From: Deferribacter abyssi
GTDB lineage: Bacteria; Chrysiogenota; Deferribacteres; Deferribacterales; Deferribacteraceae
Direction of reading: 5' to 3'
Length of the DNA: 64,000 bases
Assembly: GCF_049472655.1 (NCBI RefSeq)
Contig: NZ_JAQNCS010000003.1
Coordinates: 124,001 to 188,000 of the forward strand
Numbering within the stretch: position 1 is the first letter of the stretch; each line of letters opens with the position of its first letter. Both the position numbers and the translations under genes were made by a program. Positions 25,641-34,738 of this stretch are shown in pieces. The notes beneath the pieces are model-generated. The model was given only the letters and a program-made list of their open reading frames with translations. It ran no database searches and was not told where the DNA came from.

Positions 25641-26042
25641 TTATTTCTTTAATTTACTTGGGGAATAAGCAATTATTGCTTGAAACAAATCACAAAAAGC
25701 ATAAAAATCATCTATGTCTTTTATTTCATTTATGTGTGTGTTTATAAAGTGTTCAAATTCGTCAGTAGCATGTTTTCTGTGCTTTGCATAGGCCACTTTT
25801 GCCTTCAACATTTTGATATAAGGCAATTCTTTTTTAAATGCTTCTTCCTTATCTGCCTTAACATCTATTTTATGTTTAATTGATAAAATATCATTGTAAA
25901 ACTTTCTCAGTTGAGTCTGTGAAAGATTTTTTTGATTAGTTTTAACAAATTCATTTAAACACTTTTTTGCATAGTCTGAAAGTAAGTCCGGTTTTAAATG
26001 CTTCTTTTCAGTATTTTCAAAAAACAAAGTACTTTTAGCCAT
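25641..26042 (-). CDS. csm2: Csm2, small subunit
   Basis: 133 residues, all helical, with LSQTQLRKFYNDIL and LPYIKMLKAKVAYAKHRK, the pattern of type III small subunits. Csm2 forms the inner filament that contacts the target RNA. It lies 10 nt after cas10 and 25 nt before csm3. Confidence 0.93.
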   Translation of the reverse strand: MAKSTLFFENTEKKHLKPDLLSDYAKKCLNEFVKTNQKNLSQTQLRKFYNDILSIKHKIDVKADKEEAFKKELPYIKMLKAKVAYAKHRKHATDEFEHFINTHINEIKDIDDFYAFCDLFQAIIAYSPSKLKK

Positions 26043-26051
26043 CTTTCCCTC

Positions 26052-28493
26052 CTATTTTCTTCTTTCATATATTAGCAAACTTATTGGTATTACCAACTTT
26101 TCATAATACTTAACTATATTTTCATAGAAAATTTTTAATATTTCTTCTTTGTTATCACTGTTATCGAATGTTCTATAGGTATGGTAACTTAATAAAGAAA
26201 TCCAAAGCGCGTTGTGAACATCACTTAAAGTGATTTTTTTTGCTTTTTTGATCTTTGAAGCCATTTCTATAAATTTCAAAATCTTATAAATGTATGCTGT
26301 GGAAAAACGATCCTCAATTTCTATATATTTTTCGAGTTGTTCCTTGAATTTTAATAATTGTAAAAATTCATCCCATTTTACCGTAATATCAAAAATTGTA
26401 ACACTATTTTTACCAATATTTTCTTTTGACTTTTCGAGCAAAGCTTCTGCTTTTTCTGCCATTTGATAAACGGGAATTTGAGGTTTGCAAATATTTATTC
26501 CTGCCGATATGTGAATATCAGGATTCTTTGCAACATAATCCTTTAAATGCACTGATATTTCTTTTGCTAAAGCCACTATATGATTATATGGACCTATAAG
26601 GAATAAATCATCACCACCTGCAAAAACAGTATAAACGGAAGGGAATTTCTTTCTTATAATATTCGGTAGCCATCCAACAAAAAAGTAATCAAGCATTCTT
26701 GATAAAGAAACTATATCAGCAAATGAAACTTTATTTCCAAAACCTTCTGCAAAGATTTGTCCAAGATTATCTATATCTGCTTTTAACACACCTATGAAAG
26801 GCTTTCCCTCAAATTTACCTATATCAACTTCTCTTAAAGAGTCATAAGCTATATGAGTAAAAGTTTTAGGCTCTCCTACCTCCATAGGCGTTTTATCAAA
26901 TCGGTACTCTGGCATATTTAAATATTTTTCACTATGTAAATCAACCTCTTCCATAATTGGAACATAATAAGCGATCATTCTTTCTCCATAACCAGAAAAA
27001 TTCTCAAATTTATTAATTTTAAAAACTAAATCAGCTGAAGCAGGTTTTTCTCTTAACGAAAAAGAAATATTGCTAAACAATGAATATTCTAATCTTTTTT
27101 CCGGATTAGTTGAAACAAGAAGATATTCTACTTTTGGTAAAAAAGTTCCCATTTTCTTAAACATTTCTGAAGCCTCAGAGTACTCCGAACCCTCCTTCCT
27201 TGGAGTGCGCCCATCAACTCGACAAACTCCTCCAGTTTTGTTAACTTTTTCTATGTAATCAGCAAAAATCATCTTTGGAGGAATATAGGATAATTTATCT
27301 ATTGCAAGATTATTAGCTAACTCTTGAAACTTATAGGAAATATTTCCTTTAAGAAAGTCGTTACCACTTAATTTAGTAAAAGCCATGTTAAACTTTGTTT
27401 CACCAAAAGTTAGATCAATAAAAAAGTCATTAATATCTTTTTTAACATCGGTTATTAAAGCAGGGCTTCCCTGCAAGTTGGGAGCCAATATTGTAAATTT
27501 TCCACCAGCATTCATAATTATAGAAGCATAATTAAGATTAAACTTTTGCAAAATTAAATTTGCCGCCATTTCTGTACATATGGAGACAAAAAATGATTTT
27601 GCCCTTAGTATCTTAGCCGCAAATTTATTTGACTCACCAAATTTACTAAAAATAAAATCTTGTATCCCAGAAAAATCTCCCTGTATCAAAATAAACTTTT
27701 CTTCATCTGAATCATATTCACTTATATCTTTCGAATTTAATCTATCATAAGTCTTATGAAAGCTATATAAAGCAGTTGCTATTGCAGCAGTCGTTTTCAA
27801 ATGGTCAAACAGAGAAACATTTGCCTGTATATGATAAGATGATGAAGGTATACACCACAAATATTTTTCTAAAATTGTAGATATAGCATTATAAAAGTTA
27901 TTAAAGTTGTTATATTTAACCTTGGTAAGTTTATTAAAATCATCGATAAATTCTTGAAAAAGTAGTTGATATTCTTTTTCTGCCTCTTTTATACTTTTAT
28001 TTTCCAAATTGTGAGGTATAATTCCTGGATTCAACTTTTCAAGGGAATAAAATAGCTCAGGAATATTCTTATTAGTTAATTTTACTTTAGAAAAAATACT
28101 TAATAATCTTGATTTTTTATAATTATATTGCTGCTTTACCTCATCTTCTGTTAATGAATTATACTTATCAAACTCGTTACGTTCTAGGCCACTAGCAAGT
28201 CTATCAGCCGCAGCAATAATCCATTCATACTCGTTTGAAGGATCATGATGTCTTGCTGCAATATTTAAAACATTTAAATCATCATCAAGAACCCTTATGT
28301 TTTGTTGAATAATATTTTCAAAATCATCAAAAAACTGTGCAGTGAATGCAACGTGTAAATGAGAAAGATGATTATTATATTTAGGACAATATTCATAATT
28401 ATAATCGTTAATCTCTTTAATTCCACATCTTTGATAAAATTTACCGATATCATGAAATAATGCTGCAAGTGAAATAATATTTTTAATCGACAT
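26052..28493 (-). CDS. cas10: Cas10/Csm1, HD nuclease and cyclic oligoadenylate synthase
   Basis: 813 residues. The N-terminal HD motif is intact (LFHDIGK, His14-Asp15; a second HH lies at about 82-83), so ssDNA cleavage is expected. The palm domain keeps GGDD at 626-629 (VFAGGDDLFLIGP), so cyclic oligoadenylate synthesis is expected, matching the two CARF proteins downstream. VLKADIDNLGQIF lies in the same domain. I do not see the paired CxxC zinc finger that many Cas10 proteins have between the palm domains; only one Cys (about 424) is there. GGAGG precedes the ATG at 28493. Confidence 0.97.
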   Translation of the reverse strand: MSIKNIISLAALFHDIGKFYQRCGIKEINDYNYEYCPKYNNHLSHLHVAFTAQFFDDFENIIQQNIRVLDDDLNVLNIAARHHDPSNEYEWIIAAADRLASGLERNEFDKYNSLTEDEVKQQYNYKKSRLLSIFSKVKLTNKNIPELFYSLEKLNPGIIPHNLENKSIKEAEKEYQLLFQEFIDDFNKLTKVKYNNFNNFYNAISTILEKYLWCIPSSSYHIQANVSLFDHLKTTAAIATALYSFHKTYDRLNSKDISEYDSDEEKFILIQGDFSGIQDFIFSKFGESNKFAAKILRAKSFFVSICTEMAANLILQKFNLNYASIIMNAGGKFTILAPNLQGSPALITDVKKDINDFFIDLTFGETKFNMAFTKLSGNDFLKGNISYKFQELANNLAIDKLSYIPPKMIFADYIEKVNKTGGVCRVDGRTPRKEGSEYSEASEMFKKMGTFLPKVEYLLVSTNPEKRLEYSLFSNISFSLREKPASADLVFKINKFENFSGYGERMIAYYVPIMEEVDLHSEKYLNMPEYRFDKTPMEVGEPKTFTHIAYDSLREVDIGKFEGKPFIGVLKADIDNLGQIFAEGFGNKVSFADIVSLSRMLDYFFVGWLPNIIRKKFPSVYTVFAGGDDLFLIGPYNHIVALAKEISVHLKDYVAKNPDIHISAGINICKPQIPVYQMAEKAEALLEKSKENIGKNSVTIFDITVKWDEFLQLLKFKEQLEKYIEIEDRFSTAYIYKILKFIEMASKIKKAKKITLSDVHNALWISLLSYHTYRTFDNSDNKEEILKIFYENIVKYYEKLVIPISLLIYERRK

Positions 28494-28571
28494 TAAAACC
28501 TCCTGAAAGTGTAAATCCCCAATTAAAATTTTAACACACTATTCATAGCTTTCAACAAAACTTGAAAATTT

Positions 28572-29483
28572 CTACAAAATCTCATACTTTCCCAAGCCAA
28601 AAGCAGTGTTTTTGCCAATATGAAAAACCTCACCAAACCACAAAATCTTATATAAATCACTGTGTAAATTAGTTATAAAAAAACTTCCCATTATACCGCT
28701 TAAACTAATTTTTCTTTTCTGTCTGTTAGAATAGCGTTCCCAGTGGTACCAATTAAATTCTGGCTTTAAAATTTCAATATTGCCACATTCAGCTATCAAT
28801 TGTTTTACATCTAATATTTCATCCAGTTTAGTGCTACCATAATAGTACATTAACAATTCACATCTTCTCAAAGCTGCCATAAAGAAATCCTTAAATGTTG
28901 GTTGAAAAACTGGTTTTCCTTTTTTAAATAACCTAACTGGCGTCAATGTTTTAATCTCAATACTTTTTGGTGTTTTTTCAGTTGAATAATCCAGATTGAA
29001 TGTCTCTTTTTTAAAATTCAATTTGTTATCTTGATAAATGGTAACCCCATTTTGCAAAATGTCTTTGATTATAAATTTACCTTTTGCTTTACCTAACCCT
29101 TTCTTACCCAACTCTTCAAACGTAAACACAAAATATGGCAAGGCATCAACAAATCTACCAATAACTATTAATTCAAATTCAAACTGGGAACCAGGCTCAT
29201 ATACTCTCTTTTCTTCAAGTGGTGGAACCAATATATATGGGTGTGGAATAGAAATACCACTTTTTAAAAGTGGCTTATCGGAAACGTATGTTTCGAAAAT
29301 ATTAAAATAAAAACAGGATGATCTCAGTAAACACCCATCACAAGATTCTCTTGACTTTAAAACACAAGTGATTTTTTTAAATTGCCATCCGAAAGCTCCA
29401 CGAAAGGTAGAACCCTTATATCTTGGTAAAACAATATCACAGGTAGCCTCAAGAATAAATTTAACTTTTACATAATCAATCAT
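28572..29483 (-). CDS. cas6: Cas6 pre-crRNA endoribonuclease (PF10040 type)
   Basis: 303 residues. RYKGSTFRGAFGW near the N-terminus and the C-terminal glycine-rich loop GEVFHIGKNTAFGLGKYEIL are characteristic of this Cas6 branch, as is a Cys cluster (CDGCLLRSSC, near residue 50) that may bind a metal. It cuts the array transcript within repeats to yield crRNAs with an 8-nt 5' tag. It is the first gene of the Csm cassette, 78 nt before cas10, with its own candidate promoter. Confidence 0.9.
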   Translation of the reverse strand: MIDYVKVKFILEATCDIVLPRYKGSTFRGAFGWQFKKITCVLKSRESCDGCLLRSSCFYFNIFETYVSDKPLLKSGISIPHPYILVPPLEEKRVYEPGSQFEFELIVIGRFVDALPYFVFTFEELGKKGLGKAKGKFIIKDILQNGVTIYQDNKLNFKKETFNLDYSTEKTPKSIEIKTLTPVRLFKKGKPVFQPTFKDFFMAALRRCELLMYYYGSTKLDEILDVKQLIAECGNIEILKPEFNWYHWERYSNRQKRKISLSGIMGSFFITNLHSDLYKILWFGEVFHIGKNTAFGLGKYEIL

Positions 29484-29516
29484 AATAAAACCTTATCAAC
29501 AACCATTAATATTAAT

Positions 29517-29545
29517 TATATAACAAAACGTTATTTCTTTTTCAA
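29517..29545 (-). promoter_or_regulatory. Candidate promoter of the cas6-csm cassette
   Basis: On the minus strand: TTGAAA (29540-29545), 17 nt, TATATA (29517-29522), about 34 nt before the cas6 start codon. The rest of the gap to the ERCC4-type gene (29484-29755) is AT-rich with no gene seen. Confidence 0.5.
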
Positions 29546-29755
29546 TATAACTTAAAATTTTATTATACTATAAAAATATACATACAAACAGATAGGCTTA
29601 CTCTATATAACCCAAAACAATAACCTCTAAATAAAAACTCAACTAATAATAACTTTTTAAGTGGTAGCTATCATTTTAATCTGTAAGATTAAAATTGATT
29701 GACTAATAAAATATTACACCCATGCAAAAGTAAAAACATAGAAAATAAAACACAT

Positions 29756-30820
29756 TTACACTTTTTTCCAAACTTTTTTACTTCCATTTTTTCTAACAAT
29801 TAGTTTTTCTTTTTTTAAACCATCAACAGCTTTCTTTATAAGCTCATTTGAAATATCTGGAAATAGTTCTTTTATCATATCTAACGTAAACTCATCTGGT
29901 AAATCATCCATAATTTTCTTTTTAATTTCATAATAAACTCCTCCTTTGATTACTGGCGCATTTCCATATTCTTGCATTACTTCAGCTATTTTTTCATGAG
30001 GAATATCATTTTCATGAGAATCTACAGCTTCAAAAAACCTATACGCCCATTCGTTGGCAAGTTTTCGATTACCAGCAAAAATTATAGGAAGATGTGGATG
30101 AAGTGCAAATATCTCAGCAATAGCTTTTACCGCAAAAGATGGTGAATAGAACTTTAGTTTATCAGCTTTAAGAAAATCTGAGTAGTTCGCTTCAATAACA
30201 AGAGCAGAATACTCATATGCTGAAAGTTCTGCAACTTGCTGATGAAACACGGGCAATCTGCTAAACTCGGAAATCATATTATCAAATGTTTTTCTTTCTA
30301 CTACAGCCAAAATCTCATTATTTTTCAATAAAGCATAATCACCTACTGGTAGCTTTACTCTTTCAGTACTGCTATCTGAAAATTTCCATGGATACTTTTC
30401 ATTAACATCAATTAAAATATTCAGTTTTTCTGAATGATAGGTTGTTAATTTAACTCTTGGTTTTTTCTCCTTCAATGCCCGTTGCGTTCTCCAAAAAATT
30501 TGTTCGTATTCTCCATCTTTAGTTTTATATTTTTTTTTAAGAAATAAAAAATCACATCGCTTGTTTTTTGCTCTATCTAGAACAACAACAAGTCTCTTAC
30601 CTATTCTCTTTAGAGATATTACAGGGACCCTTTCTATTTCTTCAATTGGTGGTTCCATTTTTACATTATCTTCACGAAGACAAAAAATATTACCTTTTTG
30701 TCCAGGCCATTTATCTTGTACTCTCAGTGCTAATAATATCTTATCCCCCTGTCTAATTGTAAGACGGTAAGGAAATTTTTTGTTATTAACTGATTCAAGA
30801 ATATAAAAAGTAGTTGTCAT
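29756..30820 (-). CDS. ERCC4/XPF-fold nuclease with C-terminal winged helix
   Basis: 354 residues. The central ERCC4 nuclease core is recognisable: an Asp in LNILIDVNEKYPW, VGDYAL at 159-164 and VVERKTFDNMISEF with the E-R-K catalytic triad at 175-177, then LVIEANYSDFL. Residues 300-354 look like a winged helix (FTLDMIKELFPDISNELIKKAVDGL). The N-terminal 120 residues, beta-rich and Lys-rich, are not recognised. ERCC4-fold enzymes cut branched or flapped DNA, and here there is no helicase domain or tandem HhH. It borders the CRISPR island on the same strand with its own promoter. A link to CRISPR is a possibility from position only. Confidence 0.8.
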   Translation of the reverse strand: MTTTFYILESVNNKKFPYRLTIRQGDKILLALRVQDKWPGQKGNIFCLREDNVKMEPPIEEIERVPVISLKRIGKRLVVVLDRAKNKRCDFLFLKKKYKTKDGEYEQIFWRTQRALKEKKPRVKLTTYHSEKLNILIDVNEKYPWKFSDSSTERVKLPVGDYALLKNNEILAVVERKTFDNMISEFSRLPVFHQQVAELSAYEYSALVIEANYSDFLKADKLKFYSPSFAVKAIAEIFALHPHLPIIFAGNRKLANEWAYRFFEAVDSHENDIPHEKIAEVMQEYGNAPVIKGGVYYEIKKKIMDDLPDEFTLDMIKELFPDISNELIKKAVDGLKKEKLIVRKNGSKKVWKKV

Positions 30821-30929
30821 GGATTACTACTCAAAGTTATATATTTTTCTTTAATAACTCATCTACTCTATTTGTTCTATACAAAAATGCCATCTATATC
30901 AATCCATTCTTCAAATTTAAAACTTTTGT

Positions 30930-30958
30930 ACAATAAACTTTGGATTACTGATTGTCAA
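30930..30958 (-). promoter_or_regulatory. Promoter of the ERCC4-type gene
   Basis: On the minus strand: TTGACA (30953-30958), 17 nt, TATTGT (30930-30935). It starts immediately beyond the terminator-like hairpin at 30961-30987, giving a leader of about 100 nt. Confidence 0.6.
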
Positions 30959-30960
30959 TA

Positions 30961-30990
30961 AAATGGGGTTATGGAATCACCCCATTTTTT
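30961..30990. terminator. Terminator-like hairpin, probably bidirectional
   Basis: AAATGGGGT (30961-30969) pairs with ACCCCATTT (30979-30987), a 9-bp stem with a 9-nt loop followed by a T run on the plus strand. On the minus strand TTTTATTG follows. It sits between the liv operon and the ERCC4 promoter and would insulate them. Confidence 0.55.
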
Positions 30991-31011
30991 GTAAAACCTT
31001 GTTTGAAGTTG

Positions 31012-31136
31012 TTTATGGGAAAACATTTTCTGGGTTCAAGTTCCCATAAAACCGCCATGAATGGCGGTTTTAGAGGAACTTGCCTCAGAGCAAAACCGGA
31101 TGTTTTGCGGGAATGAAGAAAATGCTTTCCCATAAA
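31012..31136. repeat. Three-way-junction inverted-repeat element (MITE or structured RNA)
   Basis: Outer arms TTTATGGGAAAACATTTTC (31012-31030) and 31118-31136 pair over 19 bp with one mismatch. Inside are two branches. The first is CAAGTTCC/GGAACTTG (31037-31044/31075-31082) enclosing the perfect AAAACCGCCAT/ATGGCGGTTTT hairpin (31048-31058/31061-31071). The second is GCAAAAC/GTTTTGC (31090-31096/31102-31108). Almost every base is paired. No open reading frame of note is inside. It could be a miniature transposon or a folded RNA. Confidence 0.65.
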
Positions 31137-31243
31137 TAATAACATGTAACTATTTGATATATATACTTAGACTAGCAACAAAAAATAGGGTGACTCCAGA
31201 ATAAGGTTGTTGCGCAATAAACAACTTTTTAGTACAAAACTTC

Positions 31244-31337
31244 ATGATAAACAAGAGATTGCTTCGTCTTATCCGCACCTACTGGATAACATAGTAATAT
31301 TATCGCATATTAAGAAATACGAAGCAATCTCTATCAT
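31244..31337. repeat. Inverted-repeat element with AGAGATTGCTTCGT arms
   Basis: AGAGATTGCTTCGT (31254-31267) is perfectly complementary to 31319-31332, and ATGAT/ATCAT extends the stem on the outside. About 51 nt lie between the arms. Just upstream GTTGTT-GCGCAAT-AAACAAC (near 31206-31224) forms another hairpin. It looks like a remnant of a dispersed intergenic repeat. The rest of the 551-bp gap 30821-31371 holds no gene that I can see. Confidence 0.5.
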
Positions 31338-31371
31338 AAAAAAACTACGATATTAGCTAAGATTCTATTAA

Positions 31372-32106
31372 TCATATAATTGTGTGTTTCTTCTTACCTA
31401 AATAAGCCTCTTGTATTTTTTCTGAACTCAACAACTCTTGGGATGTGCCACTAAAAACAATTTTTCCAACTTCTAAAACATAACCTCTATTTGCAAGTTT
31501 TAATGCAGCCTTAGCATTTTGCTCCACTAATAAAACTGTAACTCCACTTTCACTTACTTCTTTTATAGTTTTAAATATTGATTTCACTAAAAGTGGCGCA
31601 AGTCCAAGACTCGGTTCATCTAAAAGCAACAGCTCTGGTTTTGACATCAATGCCCTACCAATAGCGAGCATCTGCTGTTCTCCGCCAGAAAGAGTACCTG
31701 CAAGCTGCTGTTTTCTTTCTTCTAATCTTGGAAACAAATCATATATCCACTTCAACTTTTCTTTGTCTACACTTTCTTTTGTATAAGCACCAAGAATAAG
31801 ATTTTCTTCTACTGTTAATGTGGAAAATACTCTTCTTCCTTCCGGTGATTGAGAAATTCCTAACTTAACAATTTCATGTGCTTCAAGACTAGTGAGTTCT
31901 ACCCCTTTATATTTGATACTACCAGACTTTGCTTTCAACAACCCACTAATGGTTCTAAGGGTAGTTGTTTTACCCGCTCCATTAGCACCAATAATTGTAA
32001 CAATTTCTCCTTTGTAAACTTTTAATGAAATCCCTTTAACAGCTTCTATGTTTCCATAACATACTTTCAAATCATTAATTTCAAGCATTAATTCTTTACT
32101 ACTCAT
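31372..32106 (-). CDS. livF: Branched-chain amino acid ABC transporter ATPase LivF
   Basis: ABC ATPase of the LivF type: Walker A GANGAGKTT, GISQSPEGRRVFSTLTVEENL (typical of LivF), signature LSGGEQQMLAIGRALMSKP and Walker B LLLDEPSLGLAP. It powers uptake of leucine, isoleucine and valine with LivG. I place the start at 32106 because GAGG lies 6 nt before that ATG; an in-frame ATG at 32121 would add five residues. It is the last gene of the liv operon and overlaps livG by 8 nt. Confidence 0.94.
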   Translation of the reverse strand: MSSKELMLEINDLKVCYGNIEAVKGISLKVYKGEIVTIIGANGAGKTTTLRTISGLLKAKSGSIKYKGVELTSLEAHEIVKLGISQSPEGRRVFSTLTVEENLILGAYTKESVDKEKLKWIYDLFPRLEERKQQLAGTLSGGEQQMLAIGRALMSKPELLLLDEPSLGLAPLLVKSIFKTIKEVSESGVTVLLVEQNAKAALKLANRGYVLEVGKIVFSGTSQELLSSEKIQEAYLGKKKHTII

Positions 32107-32872
32107 ATTCATCCTCATCACTTCCTAAATATGCTTCAATAACTTTAGGGTCATTTTGAACCTGCTCTGGAGAACCTTCTGATATCTTTTTTCCAAAATT
32201 TATAACTACTATCTGATCTGTAACACTCATCACTAAATCCATATCATGCTCTATTAATAAAATCGTAACACCCTTATCTCTTATTTTAGAAATAGTATCA
32301 ACAAGCTCTAATGTTTCCTTATCGTTTAAGCCTGCAGCCGGTTCATCAAGAATTAACAAGGCAGGTTCAGTTGCAAGAGCTCTTGCCATCTCTACTTTTC
32401 TCTGCAAACCATATGGTAAGCTAGTTGCAGAAACTGTAGCAAATTCAGTCAAACCAAAAAAATCCATGTATTCCCACACTTTTTCCCAATTTTTTCGTTC
32501 ATCATTAGCAGAAAAAGGTGTATGAAAAATCCCATGATACCATTTTTGTTTGCTTTTATTATGTCTACCAGAAATAATATTCTCTGCTACACTCATTTCC
32601 CCAAACAACCTTATTGTTTGAAAAGTTCTCACTATCCCCATATTTGCAATTGTATATGGTTTTAGACCTGTTATATTTTTTCCATTAAACTTTATTGTTC
32701 CCTTTTCTGGCTTATATACTCCTGTAATACAATTAAAAACAGTTGTTTTACCAGCACCATTTGGACCAATAAGTCCAAAAATCTGCCCCTTTTCCACTTT
32801 AAAAGTAAGATCATCAACTGCAACAAGTCCACCAAACTTCTTAGTTACATTTGATAACTCTAACAATGCCAT
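32099..32872 (-). CDS. livG: Branched-chain amino acid ABC transporter ATPase LivG
   Basis: 257 residues. Walker A GPNGAGKTT, GIVRTFQTIRLFGEMSVAEN and Walker B LLILDEPAAGLN, followed by the C-terminal extension with VMSVTDQIVVINFGKKISEG and a final PKVIEAYLG that is typical of LivG. The signature motif region reads LPYGLQRKVEMARALATEP, where the usual LSYGxQRR pattern begins LPYG. It lies 3 nt after livM and overlaps livF. Confidence 0.95.
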   Translation of the reverse strand: MALLELSNVTKKFGGLVAVDDLTFKVEKGQIFGLIGPNGAGKTTVFNCITGVYKPEKGTIKFNGKNITGLKPYTIANMGIVRTFQTIRLFGEMSVAENIISGRHNKSKQKWYHGIFHTPFSANDERKNWEKVWEYMDFFGLTEFATVSATSLPYGLQRKVEMARALATEPALLILDEPAAGLNDKETLELVDTISKIRDKGVTILLIEHDMDLVMSVTDQIVVINFGKKISEGSPEQVQNDPKVIEAYLGSDEDEYE

Positions 32873-32875
32873 AAC

Positions 32876-33823
32876 CTAATCCTTTATCATATATTTTGGA
32901 ATTCTACCAAATTTAGCCGGCCAAATTCCTCTTGGCCTCAAAATCATTGTAAGAATCATTGCAATACCAAAAACAAAGTACCTTGCAGTCGCAAACTGTC
33001 TAAAAATCTCTGGTAAAACAAACATCACAAATGTTCCAAGTAAAATACCAGGAATAGATGAAGGCCCACCAACTATCACAATTGTAAAAAACAAAACAGA
33101 TTGTATAAAGCTAAACGCTTCTGGACTAACCGCAGCATACTGCACAGCAAACAATACACCAGCTAGACCAGCAAGAGCAGCACCCAATCCAAAAGAATAC
33201 AATCTATAAAAACGTGTGTTTATACCTACACATTCTGCCGCTAACGAATCCTCATTTAAATAATGAAGAGCTCTACCAATTTTACAAGTTTCAAGATTTC
33301 TAATAATAAAAAAAGTAAGCATTAAAACAAAAAAAGATAAGAAATAAATAGATTGTTGAGAAAAAAATTGAAAGCCAAATATTTCAGGTGCTCCTATCCC
33401 AAATATTCCGTTAGGCCCACCCGTTATACCAAAAAGATTATTTTTAAGTACCTGTTCAAATACTATATTAAAGCCAATTGTAGTGACAAGAAGATAATCT
33501 CCTCTTAAATGAATTATTGGAGCAGCAAGCAAAACTCCCACAACCATTGGTAAAACAATAGCTACAGGAATTGTCCACAATACAGGAACATTAAAGACGG
33601 TATTTAAGATTGCCGTAGAATATGCTCCTAATCCAAAAAAAAGTGCATGCCCCATATTAAACATTCCAGCTCTACCAAGAACTATATCTTGGCTTAGAGC
33701 TACTATGGAATAAATTATAAAAGTAGTTCCCACAGCAAGCCATCTTGAATCTGCCACAAAAGGATAAATTAGCAAAAAAGCTGTAAAAACAAAAAATCCT
33801 ACTAATGTTTTTTTATCATTCAT
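32876..33823 (-). CDS. livM: Branched-chain amino acid ABC transporter permease LivM
   Basis: 315 residues with about 9 membrane helices. Family features: SQDIVLGRAGMFNMGHALFFGLGAY near the N-terminus and LRGDYLLVTTIGFNIVFEQVL, plus GITGGPNGIFGIG. It forms the membrane channel with LivH. The start overlaps the livH stop by one nucleotide. Confidence 0.95.
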   Translation of the reverse strand: MNDKKTLVGFFVFTAFLLIYPFVADSRWLAVGTTFIIYSIVALSQDIVLGRAGMFNMGHALFFGLGAYSTAILNTVFNVPVLWTIPVAIVLPMVVGVLLAAPIIHLRGDYLLVTTIGFNIVFEQVLKNNLFGITGGPNGIFGIGAPEIFGFQFFSQQSIYFLSFFVLMLTFFIIRNLETCKIGRALHYLNEDSLAAECVGINTRFYRLYSFGLGAALAGLAGVLFAVQYAAVSPEAFSFIQSVLFFTIVIVGGPSSIPGILLGTFVMFVLPEIFRQFATARYFVFGIAMILTMILRPRGIWPAKFGRIPKYMIKD

Positions 33824-34725
33824 TACACTTTCTCCGCAACACGTTCTCCAAGAATACCAGTTGGCCTAAAAATTAATATTACGATAAGCAAAATATATGT
33901 AAAAGCATCTGCCCAGGTAGTTGATACATAACCAGCAATAAAGGCATTAAACAAACCAAGTAGCATTCCACCAAGCATAGCACCAGGGATATTACCTATA
34001 CCACCAATAATTGCTGCCACAAAAGCATTTAGACCATAAATCCAACCCATATTAAAATATATTCCTTTGTAATACATACCGATAAATAAGCCACCCACTG
34101 AACCAAGAGATGAGCCTATAATAAAAATCATCACAATTATTTTATTTACATTAATTCCCATCAACTTAGCTGCAAGCTGATCAATAGCACTAGCTCTTAT
34201 AGCAGTACCAATTTTGGTTTTATTAACAAATAGATATAATACAACCATCAGGAACAATGATAAAACTAAAATAATCAACTGCATAAGTCCAAGAGAAACA
34301 CCACCAATATTCCAATAAACACTTGGCACAACATCAGCAGGATAAATCTTAGGTCTTGGTCCCCATATTAACATAATCCCGTTCTGAATTACCATGCCTG
34401 CACCCAAAGCAGATACAACAGCACTAAGTCTTGGAGCATTTCTCAAAGGTCTATATGCGACCCTTTCTAAAATCACCCCAATAATAGCAATAACAATAGC
34501 AGTTATAATAAATACTACTGGGATCACAATATAATTAGGAACAGATGCGCCTGTTAACTGCATCATTACCACAAGTCCAATGTATGCAGACAAAGCAACA
34601 AGATCTCCATGAGCAAAATTTATCAGCTTCATTACTCCGTAAACCATTGTATATCCAAGGGCTACGAGAGCATAAATGCTCCCGATTGTTAGCCCATTTA
34701 TCAACTGTTGAAAGAATATTTCCAT
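33823..34725 (-). CDS. livH: Branched-chain amino acid ABC transporter permease LivH
   Basis: 300 residues, about 8 membrane helices. LINGLTIGSIYALVALGYTMVYGVMKLINFAHGD is the classic LivH N-terminus, and KAFRALGINVxxI-type loop (ASAIDQLAAKLMGINVNKI) is the ATPase-coupling loop. GGIGNIPGAMLGGMLLG lies near the C-terminus. It is 13 nt after the binding-protein gene. Confidence 0.95.
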   Translation of the reverse strand: MEIFFQQLINGLTIGSIYALVALGYTMVYGVMKLINFAHGDLVALSAYIGLVVMMQLTGASVPNYIVIPVVFIITAIVIAIIGVILERVAYRPLRNAPRLSAVVSALGAGMVIQNGIMLIWGPRPKIYPADVVPSVYWNIGGVSLGLMQLIILVLSLFLMVVLYLFVNKTKIGTAIRASAIDQLAAKLMGINVNKIIVMIFIIGSSLGSVGGLFIGMYYKGIYFNMGWIYGLNAFVAAIIGGIGNIPGAMLGGMLLGLFNAFIAGYVSTTWADAFTYILLIVILIFRPTGILGERVAEKV

Positions 34726-34738
34726 CTTTCGTCCTTAA

